64,000 nt of DNA from Immersiella caudata (lineage: Eukaryota; Ascomycota; Sordariomycetes; Sordariales; Lasiosphaeriaceae), in NCBI GenBank assembly GCA_030512335.1, contig JAULSU010000007.1:1922001-1986000 (forward strand), read 5' to 3'. Position 1 is the first letter of the stretch, and every line of letters begins with the position of its first letter. The position numbers and the translations under genes are program-made. Shown one piece after another: positions 20,785-30,225 of this stretch. The notes beneath the pieces were generated by a model, which saw only the letters and a list, made by a program, of their open reading frames with translations, was not told where the DNA came from and did not search any database.

Positions 20785-21204
20785 ATGACCACGCCCATCA
20801 CCCAATACACCGGAAAAGTCCCCCGCGAGGTCAAAAAATCCTACATCTCTTGCTGGCTCGACACCCTCCCCCCTCACTTCCCCAGAATCCAAGCCCACGA
20901 GCACCCAAACGGTAAATTCACCACCACCATCACCGGCCTACAGTACTTCAAGATCAAGCCCCCCTTCGCCTCCAAGAAGCCAGAAAAGATGCTCAACTGC
21001 GGACGCATCCTCGTTATGCATACCCACTGGATGGTACATCCTGGGTATCTAAAAATGACGTGACGGGTGGAATGCTTGTGACAGACTGACAATGAAAAGA
21101 CGGATGTGCAAGTAGAGCTTAACGAAATAGATCTGACGAGACAGAACCAGCAAGATGAAGTGAGGAAGAATGTCAATTCTCAAAACTTTGGACAACCCAA
21201 GTAG
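20785..21204 (+). CDS. Small uncharacterised fungal protein, one intron
   Basis: Two exons (20785-21033, 21085-21204) give 122 residues. The start has a strong context (ACAACCATGACC). The intron begins GTACAT and ends GACAG; splicing joins MHTHWM to TDNEKTDVQVELN in frame and gives a natural stop at 21202. The N-terminal two thirds (REVKKSYISCWLDTLPPHFPR, then TTTITGLQYFKIKPPF) look globular; the C-terminal third is polar (Asn/Gln/Glu rich). There is no signal peptide or membrane segment. I do not recognise the family. Confidence 0.55.
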
Positions 21205-21243
21205 ATCCAAGTGTCAGCACCCCCTTCTTTTCAGTCTAGCACC

Positions 21244-21724
21244 TCAAACAGACTCCAAACATACAGCCTCGATATTGTTTCCTACCGGGTCAAACACAAA
21301 CGCCGCATAATAACCAGGCGTATACTCCCTCAACCCCGGTGGGCCGTTACACTTGCCACCAGCCTCTAGACCAGCCTTGTGAAACGCCTCGACCTCGGCG
21401 CGACCTACCATCACCCGAGTCAGTAATGCAGCTTTCACCTCAGATAGGGCTTGACCAGAAGGCTGCCGGGAGGAGGAGAGACAGTAGAAACTCACTCTTG
21501 GCGGCAAAAGCATGGTGAGCCGTCGATGGGGTTCCCTCCTGGGCGCCAGAAACCCAAAAATCCGGGTGGCTGCCGTCGGGTCTGTCGCTGAAGCCGTTGA
21601 CGATGCCATTCATGATAACGACGGACTTCTTGTAGCCGAGGGGCGCGAGAACCTCTTCGTACCAGGCAACCACCTTCGCTGTGTCGGCAGCGTCGGTTTT
21701 GATGCCGGTGTGGGAGATGACCAT
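21244..21724 (-). CDS. VOC-superfamily (glyoxalase/dioxygenase-like) protein
   Basis: Two exons (21724-21496, 21404-21244) give 129 residues. MVISHTGIKTDAADTAKVVAWYEEVLAPLGY is the opening beta-alpha module of the vicinal-oxygen-chelate fold, and the end GYYAAFVFDPVGNNIEAVC is its classical closing strand (FDPxGNxIE). His5 and the Glu of NIEAVC occupy usual metal-ligand positions. The intron joins HHAFAAK to SRAEVEAFHKAGLEAGG in frame. Members include glyoxalase I, fosfomycin or bleomycin resistance proteins and ring-cleaving dioxygenases; the substrate here cannot be predicted. It is probably cytosolic. Confidence 0.8.
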
Positions 21725-22428
21725 TTTGGCGGGATGGAGAGGTGACGCCCTGGTTGTGAGTATGGCAGCGATTGGAGTGAGGAATGTTGTGTTGAGAATG
21801 GTTATACGTTGGGGATTACTTGGTTGTATCGACCCCTCTTATATATCTACCGACGGCACTCGGCGTCAAGTCGCAGTGATTACTTTCTCCAAGCGTTGCG
21901 TTCAGGGGTGCGGGGCAGCATCTCCAGCTCCAGCTGCTAGCCACCGTCCTGCATGCCAATCCTGTTTCTACGGCTGTTGCGGATTGGCTGGACGCATGTC
22001 GCGACGAGAACACCAAGTCCCGTGCGACCATCAATTCCCCTGACGCTGACTGGAGGGAGCCGTGCGTCGCAGCGCGGCCGCTGGCAGGGCATGTAACGGA
22101 GTGGAGATCGGAGTTAAGCCCGGGGCCACCGCCGGACGTGCTCGGAAGATGGACTGGACCGACATCCGTGGGTTGATGCACCGCAATAAATATCAGGGAC
22201 ATCGATTGGTGATGCGTTAGGCAACCGCGATTTGGTTACTTTTTGGACACTGCAGGTGGGAATTGAGCGATCCATACGAAAGGAGGTCGTCAAGCAGCTC
22301 TGCTAGCTCGATCCCCCCTGATGCCTGCATCAAAACATCGACGTCACCTTGGTGGCTCCCCAACATGCAATCGTTCAACCTCAGCGTCAGGCCTTCCCTG
22401 TAGACGTCTCTTCGCGCAATCATTCTGT
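21725..22428. other. Intergenic region
   Basis: Upstream flank of the VOC gene and downstream flank of the phosphatase gene. No convincing coding sequence or repeat. Confidence 0.5.
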
Positions 22429-23151
22429 TCAGTGCCCCCATTTCAGAGCATGACCCGTGGATCTGGCTCTTTCCTTTTCCCACTTTTCCCTCTCCGCCCG
22501 CTTCTCCAGAAATTGCCGATACGGCTTCTTTGGCAGCGTCCTGGCCTTGTCTTCCCAAACCTCGTATTTCACTTCTTCCCATATCCTGAGTTGCTCCAAG
22601 AAGTTGTCGGATGGGTCCACTTCCCTCCTCTTCATCTTCACCTCCGCCAACACAGCCCGAAACCCCCTTTTCTGCTTCCGCATCAGGTAAGCTGTGACCA
22701 CAGCCGGTGAGCGCGAAACTCCTTGCGAACAATGCACCAACACCTTTTTTTCTTGAGTCAGCGATAAGACGCCAGATGACGAGCTGGATCCCCTGCCGCT
22801 GGTGCACCCCATGAGGACCGACTCTTCCTCAGCTTGCTGCAATATCTGATCGAGATCTGGCTCTGTAGTTTGCTCGTCAATGAAGTCGCAGATATCCGCA
22901 AGTTTTGCCAACAGATCCTCTGTGTTAGAGTCGTCGCAGATGACAAACAGGTGGTTCTTCTCGGGTACGAGCTTGAGGTTGCCGGGCCGCGACCATTCGA
23001 GTGATGGACTTAAGCCAAGGGACACAATGGCGGTTATCGAGTGACGTATAAGGGTCGAGATGGAGTAAGACGAGGCGAGATCACCTATGAGTATCGTCGA
23101 CGTGATTGGCGTGATGGAGACATGGTGTTGGTCGTAGTCGTGTAGGAACAT
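22429..23151 (-). CDS. Dual-specificity protein phosphatase
   Basis: Single exon, 240 residues from the ATG of MFLHDYDQHHVSITPITSTI. ILIGDLASSYS is the usual entry of DSP domains; the phosphatase loop VLVHCSQGVSRSPAVVTAYLM contains the HCx5R site (Cys141, Arg147), and ICDDSNTEDL supplies the conserved general-acid Asp region. An insertion of about 40 residues rich in Glu and Ser separates the acid loop from the P-loop. The C-terminus is a charged helix (FLEKRAEREKWEKERAR). It probably removes phosphate from Tyr and Ser/Thr of signalling kinases; the substrate is unknown. A TTG-initiated extension exists but has no support. Confidence 0.82.
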   Translation of the reverse strand: MFLHDYDQHHVSITPITSTILIGDLASSYSISTLIRHSITAIVSLGLSPSLEWSRPGNLKLVPEKNHLFVICDDSNTEDLLAKLADICDFIDEQTTEPDLDQILQQAEEESVLMGCTSGRGSSSSSGVLSLTQEKKVLVHCSQGVSRSPAVVTAYLMRKQKRGFRAVLAEVKMKRREVDPSDNFLEQLRIWEEVKYEVWEDKARTLPKKPYRQFLEKRAEREKWEKERARSTGHALKWGH

Positions 23152-23506
23152 GACGAGAGGGACGAGGGGGATCTCAGGGTGCGCGATTTGCGCGATTTGA
23201 GTGAGACAGTGTTGGTTGTTGGCTTGGATGCCACCGCACGCCGTGTTCAAAGAAGAGTGATGCGGGACGCCGTCAGCCAACACCAGGGGTGAAACAACTT
23301 GTGAGGTTCGTTGGTGGGAAATTTGGGGAGGTTAAGCTTATTTCTAGCAAGTCCGATCTCCAAGGCGGGAGTTAGAGTTAAGGTTGAGAACTGGGGCTTG
23401 GTTTCACCCGGCGAATTCCGGCGCGGGCGAATTTGGAGTTGGGAGTTCGCATGCGAGGTTCCCCAGTCGAGGCACAACGGGTCTCTGGGCCAGCCGTCGA
23501 GGTTCA

Positions 23507-23971
23507 TCAGTCGTGCTTCTGGTCCCCAGATTCCGGGCGACCCTCCATGGCTTCAGGCGTCGCCTCCCAGCGCTCAGCATTTGGCGGGATCTCAACGACG
23601 GCGCTCCTCGTGTATATGTGCTTTGCGCCCTCCCAACGAAGGCCTTGGATCACGCCGCCCTTGACGCTTAATGTGTCTCTCTCTTCACCGTCGGCTTCCC
23701 GAATGCGGTGCATGATGCGCACCCCACAGCTTTTGCAAAAGTAGCAATCCATTGTGCGACCCTCTTTAGCCGGTCTCGTCCAGCAACCGAGCTTGGATCG
23801 CAGTTCGTCTGTGAGAGGAAAGAGCACTTGCGCGGGGAAAATAGCGCTCGTACCGAAAGCCGACGAGGATTGTTTGCGGCACTCGGTGCAGTGACAGTGA
23901 TACACAGACATCGGGGCCGAGTTCGGCGGCAGCGGAAAAGAGATGTCACTGCATTGACAACGGATGTTCAT
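23507..23971 (-). CDS. GFA/CENP-V-type zinc protein
   Basis: Single exon, 154 residues from ATG (MNIRCQCSDISF). Cys motifs CQC, CHCTEC and CKSC are the zinc ligands of the GFA (glutathione-dependent formaldehyde-activating enzyme-like) fold; SSAFGTSAIFP and the final GGVIQGLRW region also fit. Fungal genomes carry many such paralogues, and few have a demonstrated reaction, so formaldehyde-glutathione chemistry should not be assumed. No targeting signal is seen. Confidence 0.83.
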   Translation of the reverse strand: MNIRCQCSDISFPLPPNSAPMSVYHCHCTECRKQSSSAFGTSAIFPAQVLFPLTDELRSKLGCWTRPAKEGRTMDCYFCKSCGVRIMHRIREADGEERDTLSVKGGVIQGLRWEGAKHIYTRSAVVEIPPNAERWEATPEAMEGRPESGDQKHD

Positions 23972-24894
23972 CGTGTTTGTATCGCCAGTGGTTGGCGCCT
24001 TCGTCGACTATAAAGTGGTAGTCGTGGACGTAAAGGTGCCTCCTGCGAGAAGCGTTGGAGACCTTGGAGATCTCGAGTGCGGGGTAGTTCTCGCGCGTGC
24101 TGATGCTCTAATTTGCCAGGGACTGGGCGGCAGGCGTGTGGTCTAACGAGACAATGCCTTGAAAGAGATCATGGGACGGTAGACAAACCAAAACCAATAT
24201 TTTCAGCTGGCGAAGAATCTGCTTGGGCCAACAGGCCGCATGTACAATAAAACGTCCTCTACTGGGTTACTCTGAGCTGCTTCACGCCCTGTCATTGACG
24301 AACGTGACGTGTTTTTCGTGTTACCCCGCGCCCCCACTCGGGATAGGTGCTCTGGGTTCAAACGTCATGACCCTCAGCTACCTACCCAATGGCTTATTTG
24401 TCGAAACCACACACTCGATTCTAGGCTTTCATTCGGAGGGTTGACGCCTGTGGCAATCTCAGCAAAGGACGTGATCACGACAACCACTCGGCTGCATAGC
24501 ACCCTAAGCCGCACTTCTCACCTGGGCGCGCTCCTCAGAACGGGACACGTCAACAAACCAAAACAGATGGAATAGGGGCGTTCTTCAGCGGGATGTTATG
24601 GAAAGCCATGGCCTTTGTTGAAACACGAGCAGGACCGGTGCTGTGTCGCGGCTCTGCTGACGGTGAGACGGGCCGGCGATGCACCAGGAATCCTCTGTGC
24701 CGCTGACTAAAACCCCAACCAGGGATGCCAATGGAGGGGAGGGGTCTGTCCCAGGTTCTTGCGGCGCGGTTTGGGTCAGGAATTTCTTGAGGCTTCCGGT
24801 GCCGACTGCAGCAGCTAGCCCAACTTTTCTCGATGCTGTCCATTCCCAGCTGCTGTTGAAGTCGAGCTTTGGCCTAGGGTCGCCATCGTACGAT
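23972..24894. other. Divergent promoter region between the GFA gene and the Zn2Cys6 gene
   Basis: About 920 bp without convincing coding sequence. The reading frame of the regulator is open upstream to about 24679, but the residues do not look conserved. Confidence 0.5.
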
Positions 24895-27589
24895 ATGGAG
24901 GACCCGGGCAATGAAAGGTACCTTCCCGGCGATATCCCCCAACCGCCTACTTCGTCCGGCCCGGAGTTATCCTCAATCTCGGAGCAAAAGAAGAGAAACA
25001 GGATCCGGTTTTCGTGCACACATTGCAGACAGAAGAAGTAAGTGGCCTGTAACCTGCCAGCGGCCTGGGCTTGGCGCATTGTCGGTCTCATCGAGGTTGC
25101 GAGTGCCACTCCACCTCGTCCCCCCCTCCTCAGTTGGTGGTTTCTCGTCGTGCTTCAACCCTCGCTAACACATCAACAGGTTGAAGTGCAATCGCCAAAC
25201 ACCGTGCGATCAGTGCGAGAAGCGGGACATTGCTGCGGAGTGTCTGATCATTCCCTACGAGTCGAAAGCCCAGGGTCTGAAGCCCCAGGTCGCTGGGCGC
25301 ACCGCCCACCCGTCCGCTTCCACCGCTTCACGCGCAAAGCCGCAAATCAGCGAGCCTGCGTTGCAAGCGCGCCTGAAACACCTGGAGCATCTCGTTCAGG
25401 TCCTCAAGTCCCAGCGCCGAGAGCCCGCAGAAGATGCTCTTGACGAGCTCCCTCCAGAGGTCATACGGAGCAGCACAAAAGCGGGACTCAGTGTCGACGA
25501 CCAACGATATGTAGACGCCGCCAACTGGGAGTCCATCCTCGACGATGTAAGTGTGCCCACCTATGTCAACTCCCCGACCCTCTAACGCTGTTGGTTGCCA
25601 AGGTTACCGTCCTCACCCGCGACCTCACAACCGACGAAGGCCCTGCTGACCCTGATGATCATGTCGATGCCCCTGCTGTCCAGGGGCCAGTCCTGCTCGT
25701 GGGGGGCTTCCCGCGGGTTAACGTTGCGGAATTGACACTGCTGCTCCCGCCTCGGCCTTTGGTCGATAGACTAATCGCTAGATTCTTCGAAGCAAAAGAG
25801 CCCGCTTGGGTAATGTTTCATGTCCCCACCTTTATGAGAGACTACAAAAGCTTTTGGGACAACCCTCACGACGCTACATACGCCTGGGTTGGGCTGCTTT
25901 TCGTCATGTGCTCTCACGCAGCATTGTATTTCGACATGGCTGGCCAAGAGCTTCCCGGACACTTCGGCAATGCTTCGTTGGCTTTCGAAGAGTACAAATA
26001 CCGCGCAGCTCAGTGTCTCACGCTTGGGGATTACACGAAACCCGGAAACTACAAAGTTGAGGCCATGCTGCTTTATTTTGGGGCTGAGTACCTCCATCGA
26101 CATGACTTCATATTGGGCACATCCACCCTACTCGCTATTACTGTTCGACTGGCCGTTCACATGGGGATGCATCGGGACCCAAAACATTACCCCAACATGT
26201 CACCCTACGAAGGGGAAATTCGAAGAAGAGTGTGGGAGATCCTCAGGGAGATCGACGCGGCGGTATCGTTCCAGTTCGGCGTGCCAAGCAGTATCCATCC
26301 CAGCTGGTTTGATACCGAACCCCCGCGGAATTTGCATGATGAGGATTTCGACCAAAACACAAAGGAACTTCCCCCTTCCAGACCTGAGACGGAGCGAACC
26401 GTCACTTTGGTGCCAATCTTGAGGGGGCGCCTGATAGAGGCCTTTTCTGCCGTTGTTGCCGTTACCACTGCGGCCGCTGCTGGGAAAACAACATCCTATG
26501 CTGAGGTCATGCGTATCGACAAGCAACTTGGTGAAGTCCACTCCAAGATCCCGCCGACCTTTCGCTATCGGCCGTTCAGCCAGTCTCTTGTCGATCCCGT
26601 TGAAGTCATAATGAATCGATACTGGCTCGACCTCCTGTACCAGAGATGTCGCATTGTTCTACATCGAAAATACCTGTGCCTTTCGAGATTAGAACCACGC
26701 TACGAGTTCTCAAGGCGGGCATGCATTGATGCCGCAACCCAAACTCTACGCCACCAGTACGATATTCACAGCGAGATGCAGATTGACGGCCGGCTTGCCA
26801 AAGACCGCTGGTTTCTGAACAGCCTGAGCGTACATGGATTTCTCCTTGCTGACATGATCCTTTGCCTTGAGCTCGCCTGCTTGAAGGCGAAGGACAAGGA
26901 CCCAGATGCCTCAGCACTTGCCGTCAAGGCACTGGCGTCTGACACCGCACCGGAAATTCTTCCGAAGCAGCAAATCGTAGATATTCTCCGGACCTCAAAA
27001 GGCATTTGGAAAGCAACAAGAAAAGAATCGCACGAGGCAAACCGGGCCTTCAAAATTCTTTCCGAAATGCTTGTGCGGTCAGCAGGAAGTGATGCCGGGA
27101 GCAGTCCCGAGTCCTCTACCTCAAGCGATAGAGTTGATGCGTCTGCTTCACCGCCGGTTCATCTGGGCACCGATACGGGTAGGCGGGGCTATGTTTGCGT
27201 TGAGGGCTTTTCAGCTAACCCTCTCTTCTTAGGGTCGAATTTCACAACGTCGACATCGGTGGGCGCTGAGATGGACTTCAGCGCCTCTTCTCATGGCTCT
27301 TCTAGTTGGACTCCACTGACGAATGCTGGTGGTTTGGATAACCAACTCCCAACAACGTGGGATTTTGAAATTCCAACGATGGACTTGTCGGATCTTCCAC
27401 CCCTTGACAGCTTGGAAGGCCTGCCAGATGCAGAATTTTACTCGAACAACTGGGTAGGAACCTATCTTCAGCAGCCCGGAACATTGACGCTGACCACAAT
27501 GACAGTTGCTTTTTGACAACCAGATTCAGAATACCAATGCAGAAGCATCCGAGATTGAGATTCCCTGGGATTCTTTCTTTAGGGCCTAG
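24895..27589 (+). CDS. Zn2Cys6 transcription factor with fungal-specific domain
   Basis: Five exons (24895-25037, 25180-25546, 25603-27178, 27233-27453, 27506-27589) give 796 residues. The binuclear zinc cluster spans Cys41-Cys69 (CTHCRQKKLKC, then PCDQCEKRD and EC) and is split by intron 1. A coiled-coil-like linker follows (LQARLKHLEHLVQVLKS). The middle homology region has the usual features: RFFEAKEPAWVMFHVPTF, LLAITVRLAVHMGMHRDP and GEIRRRVWEILREIDAAVSF. The last two introns (54 and 52 nt) were placed because they restore an aromatic and acidic C-terminus (LLFDN, IEIPWDSFF) typical of activation tails; without the last splice the frame would stop at 27514. It binds DNA in the nucleus; the target pathway is unknown. 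It faces a GFA gene head to head. Confidence 0.85.
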
Positions 27590-28032
27590 TAGAGGCAATG
27601 CCGAGACATACCTCCAGTTAGAAGTATGGGGTTATGAGTTCAGTCCGGGAACACGTTACCAAGGTCCACTTGTGCCTTTTCCAGGGCCAAACTTGCGTCG
27701 ACTGCATTGGAAATAGCTATTTACGTGTTTAAATATCCAATATATGTCCTAAAAAGCATTAATTGCGTTGTAAAAGGCCTCACCAACATGTTCTTCCTCT
27801 CGATGGCGAGCCGTGAGGGGTGAATCTGACCCCTGAATTCCAGGGTCCAGTGACACCATTTCAGGGGGTAAGCGGTGTGGCCCAAGCTCCCAGATTTGGG
27901 GAAGTGGGGGGAGGGGGGGGGGGGGGGGGTTGGCCGCGTCAACCTCGTCGCATTCGCGGCGATTGGCAGCGACTCCGACGAGCAAACCATTGTCGCGACA
28001 TCGACCCTCTCTTTGACAACCACACATCTACA
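27590..28032. other. Intergenic region with a G17 run
   Basis: Contains the upstream region of the RRT8-like gene, including a run of 17 G at 27913-27929, 103 bp before the start codon. Confidence 0.6.
27913..27929. repeat. G17 homopolymer
   Basis: Seventeen consecutive G preceded by GGGGGGA, in the probable 5' leader or promoter of the RRT8-like gene. Confidence 0.95.
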
Positions 28033-28988
28033 ATGCCTTCGCAACCTGTCAACACGACCGAATCACCGCGCCGCTCCTTTTTTGCGCGCCCCGCGAGCTA
28101 TGTCGTCCGCGCCGCAAGGTCCGCGTTCTACCCGATCAAGGGCATGTGGTATTTCCTGCAGCGCCCGTACTTCTATCCGCTCTTCGTCGGCCGGCTTCTC
28201 CCCTTGTCCATCATCTCTCTCCTAGTGTACTTTGTATTGTTTACGTTTGCTTTTCTACCACAACTTGCATTCTTGGCAATCTTCCAGGGGTGGGCAGCCG
28301 CTTGCATCAACGCGACCGCACTGGTGCTCGGAGAGGGGTTGGTCGTCATTCAGGGCATCTTCGAAGGGTTCTTCGTAGACGAATGCCGTGTTGATGTGTT
28401 CGATGTAAGTTCACCCGCCGAAAAGCGCCTGGTGATTCCATCTCAGCCTTGCTAACAACGTCCTGCCAGGCAACCCTGATCGAGAAGGGGCTCACCGATC
28501 TCGTCGCGCCCCAGCGTATTTTGTTCCTTGACGCACCGAATCCAGTCAAAATGCTAGGAAAGCCCACTGCTCCGGCCGAGTACCAACCGTGGAGCATCGT
28601 CCAGATCGTCGAGCTGATATTCTTCCTGCCACTCAACCTCGTTCCCTACGTAGGCGCTCCAGCCTTCATCATGATCACCGGCTCGCGACTCGGTAAACTG
28701 TCGCATCACAGGTGGTTCAAGCTCAGGGGACTGGACAAGAAAGCCATAAAGAGGGAGCTGAGTCTCAGGTCTTGGGATTATCTCTGGTTTGGAACTGTTG
28801 CCATGGTTCTCGAACTTTGTCCCATACTAAATTTCTTCTTTCTGTTGACTACGACTGCCGGAGCCGCGCTGTGGGTTGTTAAGATTGAGGAGCGGTCGAG
28901 GATCCGGGTCGGAAGGCCGATTACTGCCGAAGAGCGGGTTGCTCAGAGCACGCAAGATGAGCCCGTATACCACGACAACCTGGTTTGA
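28033..28988 (+). CDS. EI24/RRT8-like integral membrane protein
   Basis: Two exons (28033-28404, 28470-28988) give 296 residues. After a basic N-terminus (SPRRSFFARPASYVVRAARSAF) comes GMWYFLQRPYFYPLF, typical of the family that includes the yeast outer-spore-wall or lipid-droplet proteins of the RRT8/LDS group. Hydrophobic stretches include LLPLSIISLLVYFVLFTFAFLP, LAFLAIFQGWAAACINATAL, IVELIFFLPLNLVPYVG and FGTVAMVLELCPILNFFFLL. The motif LVPYVGAPAF and the ELCPILNFFFLLT segment are strongly conserved in the fungal family as I recall it. It is likely in ER, lipid-droplet or vacuolar membranes; the biochemical role is unknown. Confidence 0.8.
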
Positions 28989-30225
28989 GACGCCCGGTAG
29001 GTTGGCTGGCGCGGATAAAGACCTCTGCGGAAAGATTGGATGCAAGCCTTGGGTGTTGTCATCGAGTTGCAACTTCCCTGCACATCAAGTAGGTTGGCAT
29101 GGTGGTTGACACTATTTACGCATTCGTATATCACGCAGTGTCCAGACAGGTGTAGCAATACGCTTCTCTCGATTCTCATGACACATGTGGGAGCTGGGCT
29201 GTGGTCTCTCAGGTTTAAAGTGATAGGAAGCCCTGCCCACCTTTCCTTCATTTCCCGTCGGCACCCGTTACAGCGAAAATGGCTCTCGACCAAGTAGGGC
29301 CAATCCTTGTCCAAAGGAACTCTGCATTTCCCGCACCTCTCTCGACCTTGCAAGAATCGACGACGAGCAAGCCTTCCCTGGCGCTCCCACCTGGAGCAGA
29401 AGTGACTGGCATACCTCCCACAATCACGGCGACATCCTGTTCTGCGTTTGGCACACCGCTTTTCTCAGTGCTGCCACTGGACAATTCGTCGTTTTGGACG
29501 GGCAAGAACTCACTGAGAGCTCCGGCAATTGGGAATGAGCGGGAGGCTACACGCTGTAGCTGACGTTTGGCTTGCGGCCAGAACTTGAGATATGGACAGC
29601 ACGGAGAGCGGCATGAACGCGCCTGTCCTGGCCCGGTCCAACGAGGTTGCAACCCGTGCACTCTGACTGCCTTCCAGATTCCCTTTCGTCATGGAGATGG
29701 CCGTTGACGTTGACGACTTTGGTGGATGGAAGGTACGGGGGCGGTCGAACCACTTCTCGTCAACACTGTCGGTTAGCCCTGAGCACCTTCCTCTGGGAGC
29801 CTCCGCGTGGATTTCCTTCGCCCAACGGGAGGGGGCAGCCAGCCCTTTCCTTCTTTCCAAACCAGAAAGCTCCCGCCACTCCGCAAGTGCTTGCCACTCT
29901 TCTCCTTCCCGTCAATCTTGAAGATTGTCAGGTACTAGGGCTGATCGGTCCCAACAAAAACCAACGCTGTCTGCTGGTTCTCAGTCCTCTTCACTTCATC
30001 CCTCTCCTCCATCCAACTTCATTTCTCCTCTCGCCTTGTTCTCCTCCATCCTCGGCACGGACACGTCCCGATTCATTCTTTTACACCTTGTCGGTCGTTT
30101 GGCATTGTCGTCTAGATTCTTTGGCTCGACGCCGTGTCCCTGCATTGCTTCGATATTCGGAATTCCAACACCATCGGACTGGACTGATCTCACCACTCTG
30201 GTCGGAGGTTCCTCACTACCTCAAG
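28989..30225. other. Long intergenic region upstream of the giant surface protein
   Basis: About 1.2 kb without recognisable coding sequence. The last 250 bp are CT-rich, a usual feature of strongly expressed fungal promoters and leaders. A separate regulatory role can only be guessed. Confidence 0.5.

Noticed and set aside
15401..23971. A secondary-metabolite cluster around the squalene-epoxidase homologue and chitosanase
   Set aside because: No terpene cyclase, polyketide synthase, NRPS or P450 is present; neighbours are unrelated in function.
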